Shown here: positions 1 through 7,788 of the stretch, in pieces
Layout of the letters: each line of letters starts with the position of its first letter
Numbering within the stretch: position 1 is the stretch's first letter
Source of the DNA: SLLG01 sp964403935
Lineage (GTDB): Bacteria; Verrucomicrobiota; Verrucomicrobiia; Opitutales; Oceanipulchritudinaceae
Length of the DNA: 37,291 nucleotides
Assembly: GCA_964403935.1 (NCBI GenBank)
Contig: CAYOIB010000017.1
Location: 1 to 37,291, forward strand
Direction of reading: 5' to 3'
The notes under the pieces: model-generated
Database searches by the model: none
Seen by the model: the letters and a program-made list of their open reading frames with translations, nothing else
What the model was told of the DNA's origin: nothing
Made by a program: the position numbers and the translations under genes

Positions 1-2
1 CG

Positions 3-2120
3 CCAACGCCGCCTCGAAAATCACGGCGCAAGCCACCGGAGGATGCCAGCCGCAAAGAGGTGATCCTCTACGCCTTTGGAAATGTCGAGGGTTCCATCGC
101 CGATCAGTTCTTCAACGTGCTGCAAAATGTCATGATCGTCGCGATGCACGTGAATCCCCTCTTGATAGGTTTGATTCTCGGCATCAAGACGCTCTGGGAC
201 GGGATCACCGACCCGATCATGGCCTACATCACCGACAACTCCAGAAGTCGTTTTGGAAGGCGGATACCCTACATCTTCGTCGGCAGCATAAGCCGGGTCC
301 TGCTGCTTTTGGGCATTGTCATGTTCATGCCCACCGGCGGTCACCTCACCAGCAATACGGTGATGGAAGCCCAGAAGTTCGCCAGCGAATCTGTCCAGGA
401 AGCTCGGAGGATCCATCGGACAGCCGTTCAGGCCTATGAACAAGTCGACTCCCTCGACCCTTCAACGCGCCAACGCCTGATGGTTGTCCTCGCCGACATC
501 GAGGAGACAGCCACAACCGCCTACACAAAGGTAGAAGATAATCTCGAGACGCTCAGGGGCGATCTAGAGGACCGGCGACGCGAACTTGAGCGCCGGAACG
601 AGGAACTCGCCACCCTTCTTGAAACCACCCTGCCCACATCCCTTGAAGACGAAGACAGCTCTCTCCGAAATGCACGCGGGCTGGTGCTCTCCACCGAAGA
701 GAAAGTGAGCCGCGCCGAGACGCTCCTCGACCAGGCTCGCATGGCTCAACGCCAGGCCATCGCCACGGAGTACATTTCCCGACACCTCCAGGCGGTCCAC
801 GGAGATGTGCCCGATCCCTCCCTGGAAACCCTTAATGCCGCCCAAGCCCTGGCCGATGCCACCTACGCGGATCGAGGGCTGGAGCCCATGGATATCTTGG
901 AATTGGAAGTCCGTCCACCACCCATCCCCAGCGTCAGGAAAGGGTTTCTTACCCGGATTACAGACGGCATCGCCGCCTTTACGGATGCAAAAAACATCGA
1001 GCAGCGCTCGCTGGTGATTTACGTCCTTATCGCGTTCCTCCTCTTTACCACCCTCACAACAGTCCAGTCCGTCCCCTACTACGCCCTTGGAATTGAGCTC
1101 AGCCCTTCCTACAACGGCCGCACCCAAGTGGTCACCTACCGCGCCGTCATGAACAAGATCGCAGGATTGGTCCAACCCTGGATCCCTGTCTTCTGCTTCT
1201 CCCTCTTGTTTACAACCGCCCTTGATGGCCTTTTCTGGGTGGCCGTTGGGGCCTGTGTCATCGGTATTCCCAGCACCGTTCTTATGTGCTGGTATGTGAA
1301 GGAACGGACCCAGGCCCCCGTCCGGAAAGGGAAAGCCCGGCACGGCATGTTCCGCTCGATGTGGGAGGTTGGGAAAAACGGCGATTTTCTTCGCATCGTC
1401 GGTCTCTATTGCTTCATCAACCTTTCAAACGGCATCTTTCAACAGATCGGATTCTTCCTCAACGTTTACTGGGTCATGGGCTCGGCCTTGTCCGGTGCCA
1501 TCCTTGGAGCGTGGGTTTCAATGCTGGCCTGGGTGCTCGGTTTCATCAGCTTGCCTCTCATCAACTGGGGCTGCCGACGCTTTCAAAAGCACCGCGTTCT
1601 CATCCTCGCCGTCATCTGGATGTCTGTTGGCACCGCCCTCAAGTGGTGGTGCATGAATCCTGACCACCCCGAGTATCAGTTCATCCTCCCGTTCTTCTTT
1701 TCCATCGGCATCGGCTCCGTCTACACCGTCTTGCCAACAATGATGGCCGACGTAACGGACGTCGACGAACTCATGCACGGAATGCGACGCGAAGGGATGT
1801 TTGGAGCTGTCATGGCCTTCCTCATGAAGACAATCGGCACCTTCACCCCAATCCTCGCCGGTGCCGTTCTGGTCATCGCCGGCTTCGATCCCGCTCTCGA
1901 ATATGAGCAGGCCCCCGAGACCATCTTCCGCATGCGCCTGCTTTACTCCTTCGTTCCAGCAGGCATGCTCCTCGGAGCCCTCCTCCTCCTCTGGCGCTAC
2001 CCGCTCACCGCCGAGCGTGTTAAGGCCATCAAGGAAGAACTCCACCGCCGCCACGAGGAAGAAGATGCAGCGGACGACCTTGAAGACCAAGAAGGCGCAA
2101 CCGACGGCGCAAAGGCCTGA
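3..2120 (+). CDS. GPH-family sugar:cation symporter (MFS) with large periplasmic insert, 5' end outside window
   Basis: Probable secondary transporter of the glycoside-pentoside-hexuronide:cation type, importing a sugar or glycoside across the inner membrane. The frame is open to the left edge, and homology to helix 1 begins only a few codons after the GTG at 60, so the true start probably lies upstream. Counting from that GTG, helices 1-3 occupy about residues 10-90. They include the DGITDPIMAYITDNSRSRFG stretch, which matches the family signature between helices 2 and 3, and the RRIPY that follows it. Residues 92-315 are then a hydrophilic, Glu/Arg/Leu-rich helical segment where relatives have a short loop. 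From about residue 316 the protein returns to helices 4-12 (VPYYALGIELSPSYNGRT). The tail is charged. At about 690 residues it is much longer than the usual 450-500. The substrate cannot be told from sequence. Confidence 0.85.
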   Translation, partial: PTPPRKSRRKPPEDASRKEVILYAFGNVEGSIADQFFNVLQNVMIVAMHVNPLLIGLILGIKTLWDGITDPIMAYITDNSRSRFGRRIPYIFVGSISRVLLLLGIVMFMPTGGHLTSNTVMEAQKFASESVQEARRIHRTAVQAYEQVDSLDPSTRQRLMVVLADIEETATTAYTKVEDNLETLRGDLEDRRRELERRNEELATLLETTLPTSLEDEDSSLRNARGLVLSTEEKVSRAETLLDQARMAQRQAIATEYISRHLQAVHGDVPDPSLETLNAAQALADATYADRGLEPMDILELEVRPPPIPSVRKGFLTRITDGIAAFTDAKNIEQRSLVIYVLIAFLLFTTLTTVQSVPYYALGIELSPSYNGRTQVVTYRAVMNKIAGLVQPWIPVFCFSLLFTTALDGLFWVAVGACVIGIPSTVLMCWYVKERTQAPVRKGKARHGMFRSMWEVGKNGDFLRIVGLYCFINLSNGIFQQIGFFLNVYWVMGSALSGAILGAWVSMLAWVLGFISLPLINWGCRRFQKHRVLILAVIWMSVGTALKWWCMNPDHPEYQFILPFFFSIGIGSVYTVLPTMMADVTDVDELMHGMRREGMFGAVMAFLMKTIGTFTPILAGAVLVIAGFDPALEYEQAPETIFRMRLLYSFVPAGMLLGALLLLWRYPLTAERVKAIKEELHRRHEEEDAADDLEDQEGATDGAKA

Positions 2121-2156
2121 TTCTTACCGCAACAAGCCGGAATCCACCGAGCGGTC

Positions 2157-3083
2157 ATGCGACGCCGCGGGATGGCTTTGAAGACGGAGCGCAGCTACCT
2201 GAGACACTATCGGGATTTCGTGAAGCGGGGTGGATTGAAGGGCGGGGATGGGATACGGGCCTCCGAGGTGAAGGCGTACCTCGACTATTTGGCAATGGAG
2301 CGTGCGGTTGCGTCTTCAACACAGAAAGGGGCGCTGAATGCCTTGGTTTTTATCGCGGAGCAGGTCTTCGAATCGGCGGTGGGGGACATCGGGGATTACG
2401 TGAATGCGAAGAACCGAAAGCGGATCCCGGTGGTGATGAGCAAGGGCGAAACGCGGCGTTTTTTTGCGGTGCTGCAGGGGGAGAAGCTCCTGATGGCAAA
2501 AATGCAATACGCGGGCGGGCTGCGGGTGTCCGAGCTGATGCGTTTGAGGATCAAGGACCTAGACTTGGAACGCGGTCAAGTGGTTGTGCGGATGGGCAAA
2601 GGTGAAAAGGACCGGGTGGCCCCTCTTTCCGAAAAGCTGGTGAGCGAGCTTGAAGCGCATCTGGCCGAGGTGCGCGAATTATTCGAAGCGGACATGGGTC
2701 GGGATGATCTGGCTGGGGTGTATTTGCCGGAAGCGCTGGCGCGTCGCCACTCGAGGGCGGGCCAGGATTGGCGGTGGCAATGGCTTTGGCCGAGCCGGGA
2801 GATCCCGACCGATCCGCGTAGTGGCTTACGGAAACGACACCACGTTCTGGACGGCGTCTACCAGGAATCGGTGCGTCAAGCGGCGATCCGCGCGGGGCTG
2901 AACAAGCGAGTGACGAGCCACACACTCCGTCATTCCTTTGCGACGCATTTGCTGGAGGATGGCGTCGACATCCGCACGGTCCAGGACCTGCTCGGGCACA
3001 AGAGCATAGAGACGACGCAGATCTACCTGCATGTGATGCAGAAGCCGGGTGCGGGTGTGCGCAGTCCGCTGGATGCATTGTGA
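2157..3083 (+). CDS. intI: Integron-type tyrosine recombinase (IntI-like integrase)
   Basis: Tyrosine recombinase of the integron integrase family, which recombines attI and attC sites. The fold is complete from the SAM-like DNA-binding domain (about 10-85) to the catalytic domain. Catalytic residues visible are R123 (GGLRVSEL), the KGEKDR lysine region, H255 and R258 (SHTLRHSF), H281 (LLGHKS) and nucleophile Y290. The extra patch peculiar to integron integrases lies at about 190-230 (LPEALARRHS, WQWLWPS, DPRSGLRKRHH), and the C-terminus has the usual GVRSPLD. The 308 residues are slightly short: about 20-25 N-terminal residues of IntI1 have no counterpart. In-frame codons between the upstream transporter stop (2118-2120) and this ATG continue the resemblance (HRAVMRRRGMA) but contain no standard start. 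The ribosome-binding site is weak. The gene lies 36 bp after the transporter, in the same frame and strand. No attC-like site was seen nearby. Confidence 0.88.
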   Translation: MRRRGMALKTERSYLRHYRDFVKRGGLKGGDGIRASEVKAYLDYLAMERAVASSTQKGALNALVFIAEQVFESAVGDIGDYVNAKNRKRIPVVMSKGETRRFFAVLQGEKLLMAKMQYAGGLRVSELMRLRIKDLDLERGQVVVRMGKGEKDRVAPLSEKLVSELEAHLAEVRELFEADMGRDDLAGVYLPEALARRHSRAGQDWRWQWLWPSREIPTDPRSGLRKRHHVLDGVYQESVRQAAIRAGLNKRVTSHTLRHSFATHLLEDGVDIRTVQDLLGHKSIETTQIYLHVMQKPGAGVRSPLDAL

Positions 3084-3371
3084 GGAAACGAGAGGCATGC
3101 TCAGCCGAGAGGCACTCTTCGAGACCACTTGCAACTGGCTGAGCGCGCGAGCGGATTTCTGATAAGGCACGCGCATGAGGGGATGCGTTGGTCCGGGGCC
3201 ATGGAAGATGCGGCAGCGTGCGCCGCTGCGGGAGGGCGGCAGAACTTCAATGCCCCGGCAGTGCATTTGCCGATTACGGGGTCCCCTCCCCCGCACCCTG
3301 GTTGCCGTCATTCGCCTGACTGCGTTCATGATCCCTCTTGAACAGGCAGGCTCTTGCCGAGCTTATAAACA
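3084..3371. other. Gene-free stretch after the integrase
   Basis: About 290 bases between the integrase stop and the terminator of the TonB receptor gene. Short open frames occur but have no recognisable similarity or ribosome-binding site. I looked for attC-type core sites (GTTRRRY and RYYYAAC) and found none in a suitable arrangement. One small hairpin (GCAGCG ... CGCTGC around 3210-3230) lacks a U-tract. I see no cassette, attI or RNA gene here. Confidence 0.4.
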
Positions 3372-3402
3372 GAAAGGTCCCGCTCGATGCGCGAGCGGGT
3401 CC
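3372..3402 (-). terminator. Rho-independent terminator of the TonB receptor gene
   Basis: The 8-bp perfect stem CCCGCTCG/CGAGCGGG (3379-3386 with 3392-3399) has a 5-nt loop and is extended by further G-C pairs after one mismatch. Read on the minus strand it is followed by a T-rich run (CCTTTCTGTTTAT). It lies 28 bases past the receptor stop codon, as expected for its terminator. Confidence 0.7.
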
Positions 3403-3429
3403 CTGACAAGTGTTTAAGGATTGGTGGGC

Positions 3430-5784
3430 CTAGAAGTCCCAGCTCACCCCGCCGTATAGAAACCGGGGATGTCCGGGCCGCGGGCCGTGAGGCAGGCGCG
3501 AGGCCATGTATTCGCGGTCGAGCAGATTCTGGACACCGCCCTTGAGGAGGACGCCTGGGGCGATTTCGTAGTGCGCCGAGAGGTCGAGCAGGAAATAGGC
3601 GTCGTTCCGACCGAAGCGAGCATCGGGCACGGGCTCGAGATTGGCTCCGCCAAAGGGGTTGAGCTCGGCGGCACTGTTATTGGCCGAAGCATACGTTGAG
3701 GTGACGTAAAAGGCATCCAGATAGACACCCCATTGCCCGGTCTCGATACCGGTGCCGATGGAAATCTGGTTGCGCGGGATGTAGGGCAGGCGATTCCCCT
3801 TGCGCGCGCCGGCAAAGATGGATTCGACGGCGCCTCCATCGGCACCGGATGCACTCACATCGCTTCGGATCGTGGCATCGGTGTAGGTGTAGGCGATCGA
3901 GTACGGATTGCGGAAACCCCATCCATAGAGGGTCCCGGGATCGAAGGTGACGGCCAACTCGATGCCCCTGGAGCGCACATCACCGGCGTTTTCCGTGCGC
4001 GTCGTTCCTGCGCCGCCAATGCTGTCGGGCACGATCAGGTTTGAGAAATCCGTCCAGAAGAGAACAGCCTCCCCGCGCAGGGCACGGTTATCGTTGTAGC
4101 GGACGCCCAACTCATAGCCCACGGACGTCTCTTCCTTGATCGGATTGGCAGGGTCGACAGCGGCCCCCGGTGAAGGCAGCGAGAAGCCGCGATGCACCCC
4201 ACCGAAGACCATCCAGCTATTTCCGAGGGCATAGGTCGCCCCGATTCCAGGGGCAACGACATCGAGCGTGCCCTTTTGTGTCCGGGTGATGGTGTTGAAA
4301 TCGTCGTTTGCCGGGTTCGTTCCCCGGCGCTGATCCTTGAGCCAGATTCGCTCATAGCGGATTCCGGGAACCACCGTCAGCGAATTCCACTCGATGGTAT
4401 CCTTGACATAGGCCGCAAGCGCCCGGGCCGTGCCCCGACGGTTGTCCTGCGTGCCGGGCTCGCGCCGGAGCACGCTGGTGATATTGCCCGCAGCGTCCAC
4501 CGTGTAGTCATCCTGATTCTGGAAGCGGTCTTCGTAATCCTCATGCAAGCGTACCCCGACCTCAAAGGTATGCCCCACGGTCTCGGTATCCAAGCGATGC
4601 TGCAGAACGGTATCGAGGCCATAGGCGAGGTAAGAGCGGCTATTGTTCCGCACCCGCCAAACGCCTTCCGCTTCTCCCCGCAGGACGGCAAGGGGATCCC
4701 CCTCTGTCCCGGCAACGGGCACCCCCGCATTGTAGAAAGGCGAACCAGCCAAGGCTTCGGAGAGCGAAGCCGATCCACCGCCCAAGCGATGGATGTCATT
4801 CAACTTGTACCAGCTTCTCGAAAATTCATTATAATAGAGCGTTGTCAGCAACTGCGTATCCGCGCCCAGCTCAATCGAGTGCCGGAAGTAGCTGCGCCAT
4901 TGCTCCGTGGCAATGTGATCAAACTGCGAGGAAAGGTAGCGGCGGAAGGGGTCCTCCCGAAAATCCTCCGTGGTCAATCCGAGATAGGTCTCATCCGCCT
5001 CCAGATCGGTGTAGCCGACCTTCAACTCGAAACGTTGCCGTGGCCCTTTCGCAGGCGCAAAGGACAGCTTCAGCATCGGCTCGTTATTGGTGAAGCCTGT
5101 TGATCCGCCGTCGTAGGTTGCGCTCGTATCGATCCGCTTAAAGCCATCGGTCTGCCGGTGAAAGTGTTCAAAGAGAAAGCCGATATCCCCTGCTTCCGTT
5201 GAAATGACGTCGCCATACCAGCCATGGAGCCGCAGCTCCTGATTCTCTCCGACCGTCAAAGAAACCCGGCCCGCCGCCGCTTCCGGCATCGCCGTCGACA
5301 AATAGTTCAAGACCCCACCGCTGGTCCGCGGACCATACTTGATCTGGCTCGAGCCCTTGAGAATCTCCACGCCGCGCATCCGCCCTGTGGTCGGCGTGTA
5401 ATACGCCGCCGGGGCCGCATACGGTGCCGGGGCCGAAAGAACGCCGTCTTCCATGACCGTGAGCTGCGTCGTTCGCATCGAACCCACACCCCGGAAACTG
5501 ATGTTTGGAAAAAGACCGTAACCGTCCTCCGTTCGGAAGTAAACACCGGGCACGCGGCGCACGACCTGCTCAATGCTGTCGTAACGCTGCATCTCGATCT
5601 CCTGCTCACTGATCAGGTAGCCTGCCCCAGGTGAAAAACTGACCCCTGCCGGCGAGCCAAAGACCGTGAACGGATCCAATTCATAGCGGTCTTCCACGTC
5701 CGCAACCGCGGCTGGAAATGACCCCAGGGCCCCGGCTATCGCCAAGCTCGCCCAACCCAACCGCATCGCAGTGTGCCTCTTCAT
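3430..5784 (-). CDS. TonB-dependent outer-membrane receptor, ferric-dicitrate (FecA) type
   Basis: Outer-membrane beta-barrel receptor predicted to import a ferric chelate, driven by TonB-ExbBD. I start it at the ATG at 5784, giving 784 residues that begin with a signal peptide (MKRHTAMRLGW, a hydrophobic core, then AAVA). A longer frame from a GTG at 5844 would place the signal peptide internally and run through the putative operator. The plug domain (about 40-170) has FRGVGSMRTTQLTVMEDGV, APYAAPAAYY and EILKGSSQIKYGP, which resemble FecA. No N-terminal signalling (STN) domain is present, so surface signalling to a sigma factor is not expected. The barrel ends in a TonB-box-distal NLLDREYMASR, HGPRPGHPRF and terminal aromatic SWDF typical of outer-membrane proteins. 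Two Fur-like boxes precede it. The ligand is inferred and could be another chelate. Confidence 0.88.
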   Translation of the reverse strand: MKRHTAMRLGWASLAIAGALGSFPAAVADVEDRYELDPFTVFGSPAGVSFSPGAGYLISEQEIEMQRYDSIEQVVRRVPGVYFRTEDGYGLFPNISFRGVGSMRTTQLTVMEDGVLSAPAPYAAPAAYYTPTTGRMRGVEILKGSSQIKYGPRTSGGVLNYLSTAMPEAAAGRVSLTVGENQELRLHGWYGDVISTEAGDIGFLFEHFHRQTDGFKRIDTSATYDGGSTGFTNNEPMLKLSFAPAKGPRQRFELKVGYTDLEADETYLGLTTEDFREDPFRRYLSSQFDHIATEQWRSYFRHSIELGADTQLLTTLYYNEFSRSWYKLNDIHRLGGGSASLSEALAGSPFYNAGVPVAGTEGDPLAVLRGEAEGVWRVRNNSRSYLAYGLDTVLQHRLDTETVGHTFEVGVRLHEDYEDRFQNQDDYTVDAAGNITSVLRREPGTQDNRRGTARALAAYVKDTIEWNSLTVVPGIRYERIWLKDQRRGTNPANDDFNTITRTQKGTLDVVAPGIGATYALGNSWMVFGGVHRGFSLPSPGAAVDPANPIKEETSVGYELGVRYNDNRALRGEAVLFWTDFSNLIVPDSIGGAGTTRTENAGDVRSRGIELAVTFDPGTLYGWGFRNPYSIAYTYTDATIRSDVSASGADGGAVESIFAGARKGNRLPYIPRNQISIGTGIETGQWGVYLDAFYVTSTYASANNSAAELNPFGGANLEPVPDARFGRNDAYFLLDLSAHYEIAPGVLLKGGVQNLLDREYMASRLPHGPRPGHPRFLYGGVSWDF

Positions 5785-5798
5785 TTTATTTTCGCTCA

Positions 5799-5843
5799 TG
5801 AGACGCATTCTCATAAAAGCGAAGTAGACGAGACACATTCTCA
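5799..5843 (-). promoter_or_regulatory. Two tandem Fur-like boxes upstream of the TonB receptor
   Basis: Two copies of an imperfect palindrome lie at 5799-5813 (plus strand TGAGACGCATTCTCA) and 5829-5843 (CGAGACACATTCTCA). Their starts are exactly 30 bp apart, about three helical turns. On the minus strand the proximal copy reads TGAGAATGCGTCTCA, matching 10 of 14 half-site positions of the 7-1-7 Fur consensus TGATAATnATTATCA. Placement 15-59 bp before the start of an iron-type receptor fits repression by Fur or a Fur-family relative. A weak promoter (TTGCAT, 18 bp, TCTACT on the minus strand) would have the distal box inside its spacer. Protein identity is inferred. Confidence 0.5.
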
Positions 5844-5903
5844 CCTATGCAAGCGAAAAAGGTCGCAGACTTTCCCCTCGGTAAGGGAAGGCGCAGGGCA
5901 ACG

Positions 5904-6542
5904 TTAAGCGAGACCGGTCACGCGCAGCCATTCGCGGGCGATGAGGGCGTGCCCCTCTGGCGTTGGATGGATGCCATCGTGTAGCCAGGCTTTGGGACCG
6001 TCTTTGGCCGCTCTTTCATGAAAGCGATCCTGCAGAGGCACGAAGCGCGTTTGAAACTCGTCAGCCAGCCGCCGCACGACCTCGCGCCGGGGTGTCAATT
6101 TCCGGACCCAGGATTCGATGACCGGGCCCGCTTCCAGAAGGAAAGGCTCCATCAAGACGATCCGGGCATCCGGCAACTGTTCCCTGGTGTACTGCAGAAG
6201 CATGCGGTAGACGGCTTCGAAGCGATCGGCTTCGACACCGTTATTGTGCATATACCCATGGAGGAGATCATTGACGCCGACGAGGATACTGATCGTGTCG
6301 GGGCGGAGATTGAGGCCATCGATCCGCCAACGGGCGTAGAGGTCGACGATACGATTCCCCGAAATACCGCGGTTGAAGATATTGAGATCACCGCCCGGCT
6401 GTGCCCCCTGGAGGTGCTTTGCCAGATGGGCGACATAACCGCCTCCGAGGCCCTTGTTCGGCTCGGTCACTTCATGTGAACGGTTGCAATCAGTAATGGA
6501 ATCTCCCTGGAAAAGGACGGTTTGCCCAAGCGCAAGCTGCAT
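5904..6542 (-). CDS. SGNH/GDSL-family hydrolase
   Basis: Predicted esterase/acylhydrolase of the SGNH fold, 212 residues. All four blocks are visible: block I GDSIT with nucleophile Ser15, block II glycine in RGISGNR, block III asparagine in VGVND, and block V DGIHPTPEGH carrying the catalytic Asp and His near the C-terminus. There is no signal peptide, so a cytoplasmic protein is expected. Relatives deacetylate sugars or act as lysophospholipases, and the substrate cannot be assigned. It lies upstream of the TonB receptor on the same strand but is separated from it by that gene's own putative operator, so joint transcription is uncertain. Confidence 0.85.
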   Translation of the reverse strand: MQLALGQTVLFQGDSITDCNRSHEVTEPNKGLGGGYVAHLAKHLQGAQPGGDLNIFNRGISGNRIVDLYARWRIDGLNLRPDTISILVGVNDLLHGYMHNNGVEADRFEAVYRMLLQYTREQLPDARIVLMEPFLLEAGPVIESWVRKLTPRREVVRRLADEFQTRFVPLQDRFHERAAKDGPKAWLHDGIHPTPEGHALIAREWLRVTGLA

Positions 6543-6646
6543 GGACTCACTGGAATCCCCCGGATCCCTCCCGGCAAATAAAATGTGTTGGAGGGCCGCC
6601 CGGCTTGCGACTTGCCCCTGAGTCCGATGGGCGAGACCCTTTCTAT

Positions 6647-7786
6647 GTGGATCCTCTAAGTCATGCGCTCACCGGCGGCGTCTTTGCCGCCCTTGTCTCA
6701 CCGCTGAAGCACCGGCGCCTCGCGGCCGGTATTGGGGCCTTGGCGGGGATGGCGGCCGATCTGGATATATTCCTGCGTTCGGAGAGCGATCCCTTGCTTA
6801 CACTCGATTATCATCGGGGCTTCACGCATGGCTTGGTCTTCATTCCATTCGGAGCCCTTGTCGTGGCCCTGGTCCTGCAACTCTTTGTCCAGCGGTGGAT
6901 GCGGTTTCGCGAAACATTCGTCGCCTCCTTCGCCGCCTGGAGCGTGCATGGGCTCCTCGATGCCGCGACCAGCTACGGCACGCGGCTCTGGTGGCCCTTT
7001 TCCGACGAACGGGTTGCCTGGAATCTTGTCGCCGTCGTCGATCCGCTCTACACCGTGCCGCTGCTTCTCCTTCTTCTCCCGCTCTTCTGGAAGCGGGGGC
7101 GACAGTGGCCTGCCCTGGCTCTGAGCTGGGCACTCCTCTACCTTGGCTTGGGCTATGTGCAGCAAGAGCGGGCGACGGAGGCGGCACGTGAACTGGCTCA
7201 ATCCCGTGGGCACCAGCCCGCGGTCATCGAAGCCAAGCCTTCCATTTTCAATAACATCCTCTTCCGCATCCTCTACGAAGCCGACGGTTTCTATTATGTC
7301 GATGCGGTGCGGGTCGGGTATTTCTCCAAAGCCCAGTACTTTGAGGGGAAAAGAGTGCCTGTTCTCGATCTCCCAAAGACCTTTCCAAACCTGGATCCCG
7401 ACACCACTCTGGCTCGCGACATCGAACGCTTCCGCAGATTTTCAATGGGCTATCTCTATTTGGCCCCCGGCGAGGCCCCTATTGTTTCGGACCTCCGCTA
7501 TAGTTGGCTCCCGAACTCCGTGCAGCCACTCTGGGGTATTCGCGTGGATCCAAGTCGGCCCGAAGAACACGTAGAGTTCGTCACCTCGCGGAAGGCTGAT
7601 GAAGCGACCAAGGCCGAATTCTTCAGAATGCTGAGAGGCCGGCCGGCAGATGCCTCTCCGAATAAACAACACGAGAACCACAACCCTCTCCTGGAGGACG
7701 GGACCGGCACCTCCGATCGGGGGACGAAAAAGCCGAAGCCCCTTGCGGAGCTCCGGCTTGAAAAACGAATGTGGGCCAGGGCCTGA
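6647..7786 (+). CDS. YdjM-type inner-membrane metal-dependent hydrolase (DUF457 family)
   Basis: Membrane protein of the LexA-binding/YdjM-like metal-dependent hydrolase family. I chose the GTG at 6647 because the protein then begins VDPLSHALTGG, matching the usual MDPLTHALTG start, and GGGCGAG lies just upstream. A TTG at 6605 would add 14 unrelated residues. Likely metal ligands are His6, Asp38/Asp40 and the HRGFTH motif (about 56-61). Several hydrophobic helices follow (about 62-85, 95-110, 135-180). The soluble C-terminal half carries KPSIFNNILFR and FYYVDAVRVG, found in the larger members of this family. The last 45 residues are polar and overlap the convergent gene's terminator. The reaction catalysed is unknown for the family. 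Confidence 0.8.
   Translation: MDPLSHALTGGVFAALVSPLKHRRLAAGIGALAGMAADLDIFLRSESDPLLTLDYHRGFTHGLVFIPFGALVVALVLQLFVQRWMRFRETFVASFAAWSVHGLLDAATSYGTRLWWPFSDERVAWNLVAVVDPLYTVPLLLLLLPLFWKRGRQWPALALSWALLYLGLGYVQQERATEAARELAQSRGHQPAVIEAKPSIFNNILFRILYEADGFYYVDAVRVGYFSKAQYFEGKRVPVLDLPKTFPNLDPDTTLARDIERFRRFSMGYLYLAPGEAPIVSDLRYSWLPNSVQPLWGIRVDPSRPEEHVEFVTSRKADEATKAEFFRMLRGRPADASPNKQHENHNPLLEDGTGTSDRGTKKPKPLAELRLEKRMWARA
7726..7759 (-). terminator. Rho-independent terminator of the thymidine phosphorylase-like gene
   Basis: On the minus strand a 13-pair stem (AAGCCGGAGCTCC with GGGGCTTCGGCTT, two G-U pairs) closes a GCAA tetraloop and runs into five T residues. It starts about 30 bases past the phosphorylase stop. 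It lies inside the 3' coding end of the convergent YdjM-like gene. Confidence 0.8.
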
Positions 7787-7788
7787 AC

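Noticed and set aside
3084..3371. attC or attI sites next to the integron integrase
   Set aside because: No paired GTTRRRY/RYYYAAC core sites with inverted arms were found; the hairpin near 3210-3230 is too small.
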